A DNA stretch of 64,000 nucleotides from Atopomonas sediminilitoris (lineage in GTDB: Bacteria; Pseudomonadota; Gammaproteobacteria; Pseudomonadales; Pseudomonadaceae), in the NCBI RefSeq assembly GCF_022601735.1, contig NZ_JAKUMM010000005.1, positions 1-64,000 on the forward strand, written 5' to 3'. The notes beneath the pieces were generated by a model that was given only the letters and a program-made list of their open reading frames with translations, did no database searches and was not told the DNA's origin. Position numbers and translations under genes: made by a program. This document shows positions 8,163 through 17,745 of the stretch, piece by piece. The first letter of the stretch is position 1; each line of letters opens with the position of its first letter.

Positions 8163-9524
8163 ATGATGCTTCGCACCTTAGTCACCGCCCTAGCGCTGGC
8201 GGTGAGCAGTTACAGCGTGGCCGCGGTCAGCCCGGCCGAAGCCGATAAACTCGGCAGCGCACTCACCCCACTCGGCGGAGAACTGGCCGGCAACACCGAC
8301 GGCAGCATTCCCGCGTGGACCGGCGGCCTAGGCCCCGATGCCGGGCAGATGGACGCCGGCGGCTTTCTCAGCAACCCGTTTGCCAGCGAACAGCCGCTGT
8401 TCACCATCACCGCCGACAACTACACCCAGTATGAAAGCAAGCTGGCGCCGGGGCAGATCGCCCTGCTCAAGCGCTACCCGCAAAGCTTTGTGATCAAGGT
8501 GTACCCCAGCCACCGCACGGCCCGCGTACCGCAAGCCATTAACGAGGCGGCCAAGCGCAGCGCGCTGAACACGCAATTGCTCGCCGGTGGCAACGGGCTG
8601 AAAAACTTCGCCGACAGCCGCTACTACGCCTTCCCGATTCCGCAAAATGGCTTAGAAGTGGTGTGGAACCACATCACCCGCTACCGCGGCGGCAACCTCA
8701 AACGCAACATCGTGCAGGCCACGCCGCAAGCCAATGGCGCGTTCACCATCGTGCGTTTTGAAGACGAAGTGGCCTTCCCCGGCAACATGCCCGACCTCGC
8801 GCCGGAGCGTGCCAGCAACGCGCTGCTGTTCTTCAAGCAACGCGTCACCGCGCCGTCGCGCTTAGCCGGTAACGTGCTGTTGGTGCACGACACCCTCGAC
8901 CAAGTGGCCGAGCCGCGCATGGCCTGGGTATACAACGCCGGACAACGCCGTGTGCGCCGCGCCCCGCAGGTGGCTTACGACGGCCCGGGCACTGCCTCAG
9001 ACGGCCTGCGCACCTCGGACAACTTCGACATGTTCAACGGCTCACCCGACCGTTACGACTGGAAGCTGATCGGCAAGCGCGAGCTGTACATCCCCTACAA
9101 CAACTACGAGCTGGACTCGCCCAAGGTGAGCTACGAGCAAATTCTGCAAGCCGGGCACACCAACCAGCAGCTGGCCCGCTACGAGTTGCACCGGGTTTGG
9201 GAAGTGGAAGCCACGTTGAAAAACGGCGAGCGCAACATCTACGCCAAACGCCGCTTCTACTTCGACGAAGACACCTGGCAGATCGCCGCCAGCGAGCTAT
9301 ACGACGGCCGTGGCCAACTGTGGCGCGTGGGGCAAGCCATGCTCCTGCAGCACTACGCGGTCGAAGCCCCGGTGTATGCCTTCGAAGCGCTCTACGACCT
9401 CACCGTTGGCCGTTACTTGGCCATCGGCATGAAGAACGAAGAGAAAGTCGGCGTGCTGTATGGCACCGAGGCCTCCGCCAAAGACTTCACCCCGGCGGCG
9501 CTGCGTAACGCTGGCGTGCGCTGA
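8163..9524 (+). CDS. DUF1329 family protein, exported
   Basis: 453 residues from the ATG at 8163, chosen because AGGA (8151-8154) is 8 nt upstream; the ATG at 8154 would overlap that site. Signal peptide 'MMLRTLVTALALAVSSYSVAA'. Family marks include 'SALTPLGGELAGNTDGSIPAWTGGL' in two parts (residues ~30-55), 'RMAWVYNAGQRRVRRAPQ' and 'RRFYFDEDTWQIAASELYD'. DUF1329 resembles LolA/LolB-like periplasmic lipid-binding folds, so a lipid or hydrophobic-ligand role is plausible. It is co-transcribed with the DUF1302 gene and closed by a terminator at 9551-9578. The paralogue at 61839-63200 shares the same blocks. Confidence 0.86.
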   Translation: MMLRTLVTALALAVSSYSVAAVSPAEADKLGSALTPLGGELAGNTDGSIPAWTGGLGPDAGQMDAGGFLSNPFASEQPLFTITADNYTQYESKLAPGQIALLKRYPQSFVIKVYPSHRTARVPQAINEAAKRSALNTQLLAGGNGLKNFADSRYYAFPIPQNGLEVVWNHITRYRGGNLKRNIVQATPQANGAFTIVRFEDEVAFPGNMPDLAPERASNALLFFKQRVTAPSRLAGNVLLVHDTLDQVAEPRMAWVYNAGQRRVRRAPQVAYDGPGTASDGLRTSDNFDMFNGSPDRYDWKLIGKRELYIPYNNYELDSPKVSYEQILQAGHTNQQLARYELHRVWEVEATLKNGERNIYAKRRFYFDEDTWQIAASELYDGRGQLWRVGQAMLLQHYAVEAPVYAFEALYDLTVGRYLAIGMKNEEKVGVLYGTEASAKDFTPAALRNAGVR

Positions 9525-9550
9525 TCACTGACGACGTTGCTCCTGTATTC

Positions 9551-9578
9551 AGGCGACCGCTTGCGGTCGCCTTTTTTT
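9551..9578 (+). terminator. rho-independent terminator of the DUF1302-DUF1329 operon
   Basis: AGGCGACCGC, short loop, GCGGTCGCCT followed by a run of T. Textbook form, 27 bp after the DUF1329 stop. Confidence 0.93.
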
Positions 9579-9624
9579 CGCCAAGCGACATACTCAAACC
9601 ACAACAACCAACAGCGCTGCCGTT

Positions 9625-12168
9625 ATGCCTGCCTCTGATCGTTACAGTCACCTGCCCCGCTTACCCCACGCCCACGCACCGCGCGCGCGGCTGGCCGAAC
9701 GCCTGCAACAAGGCAGCCGGGTCAATTTGATCTGCGCACCGGCGGGTTTTGGCAAAAGCGTGCTGCTCAACGAATGCGTGCGCCAAGCCCCCAGCAACAC
9801 CGCAGTGCTCTGGTTAGATTTACTCGGCCAACCGCTAACCCTCGATACGCTCGCCAACCGTTTAAGCAGCGCCCTAGACCACACCCGCAGCGCCGCCGAG
9901 CCGTTTGACCAGCTGTGCGCCTTGCTGCAACGCCCACGGCAACCGCTGTGGATTGTGCTCGACGACTACCCCAGACAACCCAACGCCGACCTAGACGCCG
10001 CGCTGGAGCGACTCTTAGAGCGCACCCCGCACACCGTGTGCTGGTGGATCAGCGGGCGCCGTCGCCCGGCGTGGCACCTACCGCGCCTGCTCTTGCAGGG
10101 TGATCTGCGTGAGCTGAACGCCGCCGATTTAGCGCTGACGCGCGACGAGCTGGATCAGCTGCTCAAAGCCCGCGCCCTTAACCTGCCCGGCGCCAGCCGC
10201 AAGGCCCTGCTGCAACAGAGCGAAGGCTGGCTGGCCGGGGTTTGCCTGCTGCTGCTCGGTGAACCGGCAGAACTCAGCGAGCGACTGCGCCAAGGCAGCC
10301 CGCTACTGACCGATTACATCCAGCACGAAGTGCTCAGCGGCCTGCCGGAGCCCTTGCGCGAAGCGTTGTGCCTGCTCGCCCATCTGCCACGTTTTAATGC
10401 CGAACTGTGCCAATTACTGCTGGCCGAACAAGGCGGCGCCAGCCTGCTGGATACCCTCGCTCAGCAGCAGCTGTTTTTGCTCCCGCTGGATAGCCAAGGA
10501 CAGTGGTATCGACTCTGGCAACCGCTGGCCGAATGCCTGCGTCGCCTGCCCGCACTGCTGCCTATCAAGCAAAGTCACCTGCTGGCCTGCCAGTGGTTTG
10601 CCCAACAAGGCCTGCTACGCGAGGCGGTAGAACACGCGGTGTGGGCCGGCGATAACGAAATCGCCGCCGCATATCTGCAGCGTTATGGGCAAGACCAACT
10701 GCTGATAGGTCACAGCGTGGCGCAGTTTTTACACTGGCGCAGCGCCCTGCCCGCCGAGCTGCTGCGCAGCACGCCGCGCCTGATCACCCTGCAAGCGTGG
10801 GCGCTGATCATTTGCGCCAAGCTCGATGATGTTGAGCCGTGCTTAGCACCTTTGGCCAACTTTCTGCCGCAACCCGACGCCACCCGCCAGCGCCAGCTGT
10901 TGGCGCAATACCAAGCCATTCAAGGTGTGCTCAGCCGCCAACGCGGCCTACCCGACGCCGCCCAGCTGTGTGGCGAAGCGCTGGCCTATTTGCCGCGCAA
11001 AGCCTGGTCGCAGCATATCCTCTGCCATCAGGCACTGGCCCAGCAGGCGCTCGCCGAGCAGCAGCTGGGGCTGGCTGAGCAACATATCGAAGAAGGCCTG
11101 CGCCAAGCACGCGAGAGCGGCAACAGCCTGTTTGAAGCCCTGCTGAGTGTCGACTGGGTACACCTCTTGTCCTTGCAAGGGCATCTGGCGCGTGGCTTAA
11201 GCCTGTGTCAGCAGGCACTCAACAGCCTTGAGCAACACAGCGTGCGCGGCCCGGTGTATGCCCGCCTGCTGCTGCTCAAAGGGCAACTGCTGGATAGTCG
11301 CCAGCACCCGGAGGAGGCCCGCAACGCACTGACCCACGGCCTGCGCGAAGCACACAGTTGCGAAGACGCCTACCTGCTGCTGGGCTACATGAGCCAAGTC
11401 GAACAGGCCCTCGCGCTCGACTTATTCGACCAAGCCCACGACGCCTTGCGCCGCGCCGAACGGCAAATGCAGTGGCTGCATGTCTCACCGGCGCGCTACC
11501 GCCAAGTGCTGCGCTACGGTCACGCCTGGCTGGCGCTGCAACAGGGCCAAGCCGAACAAGCGCAGAGCATTGCCCAGCAAGTGCTGGGTGATATGGCCAG
11601 CCACACGCAACTGGCGCCCTCGGGCTTTTATGACCTGATTCCGCGCTGCACTGTGCTGCTCGCCCAAGCCGAATTGCACTTAAACCAACCCGCTGCCTGT
11701 GCCGCGCGTTTGGCCCCGCTGGCCGCGCAACTGCGCCAGCAAGGCATGGCCTTAGCCAGCGCCGCTTACCTGATCTACGGTCAAGCACTGGCCGTGCAGG
11801 GCGACAGTCAAGGCGCGCAGCAGGCGTGGCACAGCGCGCTCAGCCACGCCGAAAGCCATCCACACTGGCCGTTACTGCGCCACTACGCACGCTGGGCGCC
11901 GGACTGCCACAGCTTGCTCAGCCAAGCGCCGTGGCCAGAGCGTTTACATGGCCAGCAACAGGCCAGCCAAGCCTGCCCGCTGTCGGAGCGCGAGTGCGAT
12001 GTGCTTGAGCGCATCGCCGCTGGCGACTCTAACCAACAGATCGCCGAGCGGCTGTTTATCTCGCTGCACACGGTAAAAACCCACGCCCGGCGCATCAACG
12101 TCAAACTCGGCGTAGCGCGCCGCACCCAAGCCGTGGCTTACGCCAAGGCACAGGGTTGGCTGGGTTAA
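9625..12168 (+). CDS. LuxR-family ATP-dependent regulator, MalT-like
   Basis: 847 residues, the size of MalT-type signal-transduction ATPases. Walker A 'APAGFGKSVLLNE' (residues 38-50), a hydrophobic Walker B 'PLWIVLDDYPR' near 112, a long helical/TPR-like sensor region (~350-780) rich in Leu/Ala/Gln, and a C-terminal LuxR helix-turn-helix 'AAGDSNQQIAERLFISLHTV' with 'KTHARRINVKLGVARRTQA'. Such proteins bind an inducer and ATP, oligomerise and activate promoters. It lies directly after the DUF1302/DUF1329 operon, so it probably controls that operon and perhaps the MFS gene. It converges on the PEBP gene with a 3-bp gap. Confidence 0.88.
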   Translation: MPASDRYSHLPRLPHAHAPRARLAERLQQGSRVNLICAPAGFGKSVLLNECVRQAPSNTAVLWLDLLGQPLTLDTLANRLSSALDHTRSAAEPFDQLCALLQRPRQPLWIVLDDYPRQPNADLDAALERLLERTPHTVCWWISGRRRPAWHLPRLLLQGDLRELNAADLALTRDELDQLLKARALNLPGASRKALLQQSEGWLAGVCLLLLGEPAELSERLRQGSPLLTDYIQHEVLSGLPEPLREALCLLAHLPRFNAELCQLLLAEQGGASLLDTLAQQQLFLLPLDSQGQWYRLWQPLAECLRRLPALLPIKQSHLLACQWFAQQGLLREAVEHAVWAGDNEIAAAYLQRYGQDQLLIGHSVAQFLHWRSALPAELLRSTPRLITLQAWALIICAKLDDVEPCLAPLANFLPQPDATRQRQLLAQYQAIQGVLSRQRGLPDAAQLCGEALAYLPRKAWSQHILCHQALAQQALAEQQLGLAEQHIEEGLRQARESGNSLFEALLSVDWVHLLSLQGHLARGLSLCQQALNSLEQHSVRGPVYARLLLLKGQLLDSRQHPEEARNALTHGLREAHSCEDAYLLLGYMSQVEQALALDLFDQAHDALRRAERQMQWLHVSPARYRQVLRYGHAWLALQQGQAEQAQSIAQQVLGDMASHTQLAPSGFYDLIPRCTVLLAQAELHLNQPAACAARLAPLAAQLRQQGMALASAAYLIYGQALAVQGDSQGAQQAWHSALSHAESHPHWPLLRHYARWAPDCHSLLSQAPWPERLHGQQQASQACPLSERECDVLERIAAGDSNQQIAERLFISLHTVKTHARRINVKLGVARRTQAVAYAKAQGWLG

Positions 12169-12171
12169 GTC

Positions 12172-12729
12172 TTAGCGCTTGTAAAGTGCCTCTAAGCTGG
12201 CAGAGCCCAAGGCATGAGCCTTGACCATATAACCGGTCAGTGCCGCCGAGGCCCCGGCGGGCAGCTCAAGCGGTTGCGACAAAGCAAACACGGTGAACTG
12301 GTAACGGTGCGCGCCGTGGCCTTCTGGCGGGCACGCGCCGCCAAAGCCCGCTACGCCGTAATCGTTACGGGTGTGCTGGCTGCCTTTAGGCGCACGCGGC
12401 TGCTCGGCATCGCCCGCGCCGCTGGGCAAGCTGGTCACTGTGCTGGGGATATTCACCAACTGCCAGTGCCACCAGCCGCTGCCGGTGGGGGCGTCGGGGT
12501 CGTAGGCAAACACAGCAAAGGCTTGCGTGCCGGCTGGGGCGCCGCTCCAGCTCAGTTGCGGCGAGCGATTGGCGCCGTTGCAGCCAAACCCGGCAAACTC
12601 CTGCGCTTTGTTCATAAATTCGCCGTGCGCGATGTCGGCACTGCGCAAGGTAAAGGGCTCGGCCGCCACGCTGTGGGCAACCAGCGCCAAGGGCGCCAAC
12701 CAGGCTAAGGGGTGTTTAACAATAAACAT
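12172..12729 (-). CDS. YbhB/YbcL-type PEBP (Raf kinase inhibitor-like) protein, exported
   Basis: 185 residues with a signal peptide (residues 1-23, ending 'VAHSVAA'). The phosphatidylethanolamine-binding fold is recognised by 'GFGCNGANRSPQLSWSGAPA', 'AVFAYDPDAPTGSGWWHW' and 'FGGACPPEGHGAHRYQFTVF', which form the conserved ligand pocket (Asp-Pro-Asp-Ala-Pro and Gly-x-His-Arg-Tyr). Bacterial members are periplasmic or cytoplasmic with unclear ligands. The gene stands alone, convergent with the LuxR gene. No clear partner for its role. Confidence 0.88.
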   Translation of the reverse strand: MFIVKHPLAWLAPLALVAHSVAAEPFTLRSADIAHGEFMNKAQEFAGFGCNGANRSPQLSWSGAPAGTQAFAVFAYDPDAPTGSGWWHWQLVNIPSTVTSLPSGAGDAEQPRAPKGSQHTRNDYGVAGFGGACPPEGHGAHRYQFTVFALSQPLELPAGASAALTGYMVKAHALGSASLEALYKR

Positions 12730-12808
12730 GATGACTCCTAAGGCTGTGCATGGAGCCTTTACCCTACTCGCGGCGCGCCGGGCTGATTAGCACCAAAGCG
12801 CGCAATAA

Positions 12809-13657
12809 TTATCCTGTTTCGCGCAATCGGGTCCGCCGCAGCGCCGTGGGCGTGAGGCCAAAGTGCTGTTTGAACTTCTCGGTAAAGCGCGACTGCGAGT
12901 GGTAGCCGCACTGCTCGGCAATCTGCCCAATGGGCGCAAAGCCAGTTTGCAGCAGGTGCAGCGCACGGCTGAGTTTGGCGCTGTCTTTGAGGGTTTGCAG
13001 GTTGGTGCCTTCGGCGCTCAAACGCCGCCGTAAGGTGGCTTCGCTCATCGCCAGCTGCGCTGCCAGCGTGGCGGCATCCGGCGTTTGCCTAGGCTCGGCG
13101 CCGAGCACGGCATAAACCCGCTGGCTTAGGCTGGGCGGCAGGCACAGTTGGCTGACCGCCGGGTAACCACTGACAGCCAATAGCTGCAGTAACTCTTGGC
13201 GCCGCAGCGGCCACAACGCCGCCGGGGCACACGCCGACCACTGCACAAATTGCAGCAGCGCGGTGTGCAGCAAAGGCTCTACCGTGCCATGCACATAACG
13301 CGGTGCCGGGCTGCTCTGGCTAGGCACACTGGGCAACGCCCCGCTGGGGTGGTTGGCCGTTAGCGGGGCGAAATCGGCGTACTCGAACTCAATCAACAAG
13401 GCCAAGTAATCCCCCGCCTCTGGCAGGTTACGCACGCTCAGGGTGGCGTTATTGGCCAGCAAGGCAAAGTCCCCGGTGCGGCAGGTCAGCGGTTCGGCAT
13501 AGCCCAACGCTTTACTGCCGCTAAGCACCACCACCAGCAGCGGCTTGGCAATGGTCACATTGCGCAGATGCTGGGCGTGCACCGCGCTGTACAACGCGAA
13601 GGGCAAGGCGCGGTCTTGGCTGGCGAGCGTTTGGCAGGCGTGGATAAGGGTGTGCAT
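12809..13657 (-). CDS. AraC family transcriptional regulator
   Basis: 282 residues. N-terminal cupin-like sensor part ('KPLLVVVLSGSKALGYAEPL', 'TCRTGDFALLANNATLSV') and C-terminal AraC double helix-turn-helix: 'LAAQLAMSEATLRRRLSAEG' and 'IGQIAEQCGYHSQSRFTEKF' followed by 'FGLTPTALRRTR'. This sensor type is common in regulators of toxin/efflux or aldehyde-linked genes. The nearest downstream gene on the same strand is the PEBP gene about 80 bp away, a possible but unproven target. Confidence 0.85.
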   Translation of the reverse strand: MHTLIHACQTLASQDRALPFALYSAVHAQHLRNVTIAKPLLVVVLSGSKALGYAEPLTCRTGDFALLANNATLSVRNLPEAGDYLALLIEFEYADFAPLTANHPSGALPSVPSQSSPAPRYVHGTVEPLLHTALLQFVQWSACAPAALWPLRRQELLQLLAVSGYPAVSQLCLPPSLSQRVYAVLGAEPRQTPDAATLAAQLAMSEATLRRRLSAEGTNLQTLKDSAKLSRALHLLQTGFAPIGQIAEQCGYHSQSRFTEKFKQHFGLTPTALRRTRLRETG

Positions 13658-13714
13658 GCGGCGGCCTCCTGCCGATTTATCGCTGGGCAGGATAATGCCA
13701 CCAGCCCAGCGGAG

Positions 13715-14620
13715 CTACGCCGCCGTGCCGCGCAGTTGGTCGATTTGTTCCAGCAGCCATTGCAGCGCCGGGTCGCGGGCGCGCAGTGCGCTGCTGACTA
13801 CTTGCAGGTGAAACGGGCCCAAGGCGAAGGGTAGCGGGTATAAGGCCAGCGGCAGTAACTGGGCAAAATGCTCGGCCAAGCTGGTGGGCAAGACGGTGAC
13901 TAAATCGCTGCCGACCACCAAGTGCGCGGCTTGCAGGTAGTTGGGCGTGGTGTACACCACCTGCCGGCTGAGGCCTTGTTCGCTCAACCATTGATCGACC
14001 ATGCCGCGCGTTTGCCCGCCGCTAACCCACAGGTGGCGCAAGCGCAAAAACTGCGCTAAATCCGGCGCGCTGCGCAGCTGCGGGTGTTCGCGGGCAGCCA
14101 CAATGCGCAAAGTTTCGCTGCGCCAAGGGCGGCGGGCAAAGCGGTTCGGCACCTCGAAAAAGCGCCCGATAAGCACATCCAGCTCGCCGCTATCCAGCGC
14201 TTCAGCCGGCAGCTGGGGGGTTAAGTGACGCACCCGCACGGCCAGCCCCGGCGCTTGTTCGGCGAGGCGCGCCAGCAGCTCGGGCATTAGCAGCTGCTCC
14301 ACGTAGTCGGTGACGGCAATCTCGAAACGTTGCTCGGCGCGCGCCGGGTCGAAGTCGCGGCCATCGCTCAGTTGCCAAGCGATTTGCTGCAAGGCTTGGC
14401 GCAGCGGCGCCTCCAGCGCTAAGGCGCGTGGGGTGGGTTGCATCTGGCGGCCCACGCGCACCAACAGCGGGTCATCCAGCGTTTCACGCAGGCGATTTAG
14501 GGCGTTACTCACCGCCGGTTGGCTGAGCGCCAGCTGCTCGGCCGCACGCGACACATTGCGCTCGCGCAGTAGCACATCGAGCACGCGCAACAGGTTGAGA
14601 TCGAAGTTCAATATATTCAC
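13715..14620 (-). CDS. LysR family transcriptional regulator
   Basis: 301 residues. N-terminal winged helix 'MNILNFDLNLLRVLDVLLRE', 'SRAAEQLALSQPAVSNALNR' and 'PLLVRVGRQMQPTPRALAL', typical of the NodD/PcaQ-like branch, then a periplasmic-binding-like effector domain (residues ~90-300). It is divergent from the 3-hydroxyacyl-CoA dehydrogenase operon (95-bp gap), the classic arrangement for a LysR regulator of that operon. The inducer is unknown; an acyl-CoA or fatty acid would fit. Confidence 0.88.
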   Translation of the reverse strand: MNILNFDLNLLRVLDVLLRERNVSRAAEQLALSQPAVSNALNRLRETLDDPLLVRVGRQMQPTPRALALEAPLRQALQQIAWQLSDGRDFDPARAEQRFEIAVTDYVEQLLMPELLARLAEQAPGLAVRVRHLTPQLPAEALDSGELDVLIGRFFEVPNRFARRPWRSETLRIVAAREHPQLRSAPDLAQFLRLRHLWVSGGQTRGMVDQWLSEQGLSRQVVYTTPNYLQAAHLVVGSDLVTVLPTSLAEHFAQLLPLALYPLPFALGPFHLQVVSSALRARDPALQWLLEQIDQLRGTAA

Positions 14621-14714
14621 TGGCTAAATCCAACCTATCACAACTAACAATTTCTCAAATAGTAAGCCCTTGCCTAAGGTGCTGTGCAGGTTTTTCACTC
14701 TGCGAGGGCAGGTC

Positions 14715-15950
14715 ATGCACGCAAGCGCAATTCGCCAAACCGCCGTGATCGGCGCGGGCACTATGGGTCGGGGCATTGTTATCAGTTTGGCGAATGCCGG
14801 GTTGGAGGTGCTCTGGCTCGACAACAACCCGCAGATGCTCGAACAGGGCCTGCGCAACCTCGAAGACGTCTGGCAGCAGCAAATCAGCAAGGGCCGCCTC
14901 ACTTGCAGCGAGGCCGCCGAGCGCTTAGCCAATGTGCATCCGGTGGGCGACTACGCGGCGCTGGCCGATGCCGATGTGGTGATCGAGGCGGTGTACGAAA
15001 ATCTCGCCCTAAAGCAGGAGATCTTCCGCACCTTAGACGCCACCCTACGCCCCGTGGCGCTGCTGGCCAGTAATACCTCGGCGCTGGATATCGACGCCAT
15101 TGCCGCCGTCACCCAGCGCCCGGCACAGGTGCTGGGCCTGCACTTTTTCAGCCCGGCGCACATCATGAAGCTGCTGGAAATCGTCCGTGGTGCCCACACC
15201 AGCGCCGCCACCCTAGAAACCGCGCGCGCCTTGGGCGAGCGCTTGGGCAAGGTGTGCGTGGTGGCCGGTAACTGCGATGGTTTTATCGGCAATCGCATGC
15301 TGCACACCTACGTGCGTGAAGCGCGCATGTTGCTGCTCGAAGGCGCGCTGCCCGCGCAGGTAGATGGTGTGCTGCAACAGTTTGGTTTTGCCATGGGCCC
15401 GTTCCGCATGTACGACGTGGTCGGCATCGACTTGGAATGGCGCGCCCGCGAACTGGCCGGCAGCGGGCAAGACGCCCCGGCGGTGCAAGTGGATAACCGC
15501 CTGTGCGAGCTGGGCCGCCTCGGCCAGAAGAGCGGCCAAGGCTATTACCGCTACGCCCAAGGCAGTCGCGAGGCGCAGCACGACCCCGCCGTCGATGCCC
15601 TGGTGGTCGCGGTGAGCGAGCGCTTAGGCATGACCCGCCGTGCGATCAGCGAAGAGGAAATCCGCGAGCGCTGCCTGCTCGCGCTGGTCAACGAAGGGGC
15701 GAAGATTCTCGCCGAAGGCATCGCCGCCAATAGCCACGATATCGACTTGGTGTATCTCAACGGCTACGGCTTTCCGGCGGCCAAAGGCGGGCCGATGAGC
15801 TGGGCCGACGACCAAGGCCCGGCGCATATCGCCGCCCGCCTGCGCGCCTTGCAAGCGCAGCACGGCGCACATTGGCAACCGGCGCCGCTGATCGAACGCT
15901 TAGCTGCCTACGGCAAGCGCTTCAGCGATGTGCAAGGGGGCCAGGTATGA
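14715..15950 (+). CDS. 3-hydroxyacyl-CoA dehydrogenase (no hydratase domain)
   Basis: NAD-dependent oxidation of 3-hydroxyacyl-CoA to 3-ketoacyl-CoA. I start at ATG 14715 (411 residues) because GAGGGCAGG lies before it and the frame upstream adds only non-conserved residues. Rossmann motif 'VIGAGTMGRGIVIS' (11-24), catalytic 'LHFFSPAHIMKLLEI' (His143), the 'GNCDGFIGNRMLHTY' segment and two C-terminal 3HCDH domains. It matches the dehydrogenase half of FadB-type proteins, lacking the N-terminal enoyl-CoA hydratase. First gene of a three-gene operon; it overlaps the next gene by ATGA. No hydratase gene lies nearby. Confidence 0.88.
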   Translation: MHASAIRQTAVIGAGTMGRGIVISLANAGLEVLWLDNNPQMLEQGLRNLEDVWQQQISKGRLTCSEAAERLANVHPVGDYAALADADVVIEAVYENLALKQEIFRTLDATLRPVALLASNTSALDIDAIAAVTQRPAQVLGLHFFSPAHIMKLLEIVRGAHTSAATLETARALGERLGKVCVVAGNCDGFIGNRMLHTYVREARMLLLEGALPAQVDGVLQQFGFAMGPFRMYDVVGIDLEWRARELAGSGQDAPAVQVDNRLCELGRLGQKSGQGYYRYAQGSREAQHDPAVDALVVAVSERLGMTRRAISEEEIRERCLLALVNEGAKILAEGIAANSHDIDLVYLNGYGFPAAKGGPMSWADDQGPAHIAARLRALQAQHGAHWQPAPLIERLAAYGKRFSDVQGGQV

Positions 15951-17725
15951 GTTACCAAGCGCCACTGCGGGACATGCGTTTTGTTGTGCACGAGCTGTTC
16001 GACGCCAGCGCGCATTGCGCCGCGCTCGGCACGGGACTGGACCGCGAGCTGATCGACGGCGTACTGGAAGAAGCCGCGCACTTCACCGCCCACGAGCTGG
16101 CCCCGCTCAACCGTGGCGGCGATGAGCAAGGCTGCCACCTAGACAACGGCCAGGTGACCACCCCGCAGGGCTTTCGCGCCGCGTATCGCCAGTATGTCGA
16201 GCACGGCTGGGCGAGCATGACCGGCCCGCAAGACTTTGCCGGGCAGGGCTTTCCCCTGCTGGTAGCCGCCTGCGTGCACGAGATGCTGATGAGCGCCTGT
16301 TTGTCGCTGCGGATTTACTCCGGGCTCACCGAAGGCGCCGTGCTGGCGCTGCACAAACACGGCAGCCCCGCACTGCAACGCGACTATCTGGCCAAGCTGG
16401 TCAGCGGCCAATGGACCGGCACCATGTGCCTGACCGAAGCCCAAGCCGGCACCGACTTAGCCCTGCTGCGCACCCGCGCCGAGCCGCAGGCCGACGGCAG
16501 CTACCGCATCAGCGGCAGCAAAATTTTTATCAGCGGCGGCGAGCACGATCTGGCGGAAAACATCATCCATCTGGTGCTCGCCCGCCTGCCCGACGCCCCA
16601 GCGGGGGTCAAAGGCATCTCGCTGTTTTTGGTGCCTAAGTTCATCGCCAATGGCGATGGCAGCTTAGGCGCGCGCAACGCCGTCAGCTGCGGCGCACTGG
16701 AACACAAGATGGGCATCAAAGGTGCCGCCACCTGCGTGATGAACTTCGATGGCGCCAGCGGCTATCTGATCGGCAACGCCCACCAAGGCTTGGCCTGCAT
16801 GTTCACCATGATGAACGACGCGCGTTTTCAAGTCGGCCTGCAAGGTCTGGGGATTGCCGAGGCGGCCTACCAAGGCGCGTTGCGCTATGCCCGCGAGCAT
16901 TTGCAGTCGCGCGGTTTGGTCGGTGCCGTAGTGCCGGAACAGGCGGCCGACCCGATCATCGTGCACCCGGATGTGCGGCGCATGCTGCTGACCCAGAAGA
17001 CCTTGGTCGAAGGCGCGCGCATGCTCGCTGCCTACACGGCGCTACAGCTGGATAACGAACAACAGCAACACGACAGCGCGGCGGCCCGCCGGGCGGCGCT
17101 GCTGATCCCTATCCTCAAGGGCTTTGTCACCGACCTTGGCCAAGAAGTCGCCAGCCTCGGCGTGCAGGTGTACGGCGGGCACGGCTATATCCGCGAATGG
17201 GGCATGGAACAACTAATGCGCGACAGCCGCATCACCCAACTGTACGAGGGCACCAACGGTATTCAGGCGCTCGACCTGATCCGCCGCAAAGTGCTCGGCG
17301 ACGGCGGTGCCGAACTCAACGCACTGCTCGATGAATGCGCCGCGCAGGCCGAGCGCGCCGCGCAGCATCCGGCACTGGCCGCCTTGGCCGCGCCGGTGCA
17401 ACAGCGCTTGGCCGAGTGGCGGGCGCTGAGCGCCGAGGTGCTGCAACGCTGCCACGCCGATGTGCAGGAGATCGGCGCGGTGTCGGTGGATTTCCTCCAC
17501 TACAGCGCCTATGTGCTACTCGCCAGCCTGTGGCTGCGCGCCGCCGAATGTGCCCAGCAAGCACTGGATAACGCCAGCGACGAGCATGCGTTTTACCAAG
17601 CCAAGCTGCACAGCACGGCGTTTTACCTAAAGCGCATCCTGCCGCGTGCCAGCGCGCACCGCGAAGCCTTGCTGGGCGGCGCCGCCTGTTTGCTGGCGCT
17701 GGATGCCGAGCACTTTGCCTTTTAA
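15947..17725 (+). CDS. acyl-CoA dehydrogenase, large (592-residue) form
   Basis: FAD-dependent first step of beta-oxidation. Start at 15947 overlaps the previous stop (ATGA); longer upstream frames run inside the preceding gene. The N-terminal extension (1-60), 'CLTEAQAGTDLALLRTRAE' FAD-binding signature, 'YRISGSKIFISGGEHDL', and 'YGGHGYIREWGMEQLMRDSR' with catalytic Glu434 in 'QLYEGTNGIQALDL' are all present. A C-terminal helical extension (~460-592) is typical of the larger FadE-like enzymes that act on medium/long-chain substrates. Chain length cannot be read from sequence. Translationally coupled to the dehydrogenase gene. Confidence 0.9.
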   Translation: MSYQAPLRDMRFVVHELFDASAHCAALGTGLDRELIDGVLEEAAHFTAHELAPLNRGGDEQGCHLDNGQVTTPQGFRAAYRQYVEHGWASMTGPQDFAGQGFPLLVAACVHEMLMSACLSLRIYSGLTEGAVLALHKHGSPALQRDYLAKLVSGQWTGTMCLTEAQAGTDLALLRTRAEPQADGSYRISGSKIFISGGEHDLAENIIHLVLARLPDAPAGVKGISLFLVPKFIANGDGSLGARNAVSCGALEHKMGIKGAATCVMNFDGASGYLIGNAHQGLACMFTMMNDARFQVGLQGLGIAEAAYQGALRYAREHLQSRGLVGAVVPEQAADPIIVHPDVRRMLLTQKTLVEGARMLAAYTALQLDNEQQQHDSAAARRAALLIPILKGFVTDLGQEVASLGVQVYGGHGYIREWGMEQLMRDSRITQLYEGTNGIQALDLIRRKVLGDGGAELNALLDECAAQAERAAQHPALAALAAPVQQRLAEWRALSAEVLQRCHADVQEIGAVSVDFLHYSAYVLLASLWLRAAECAQQALDNASDEHAFYQAKLHSTAFYLKRILPRASAHREALLGGAACLLALDAEHFAF

Positions 17726-17745
17726 CCCCCGCACGAGAGCCGACT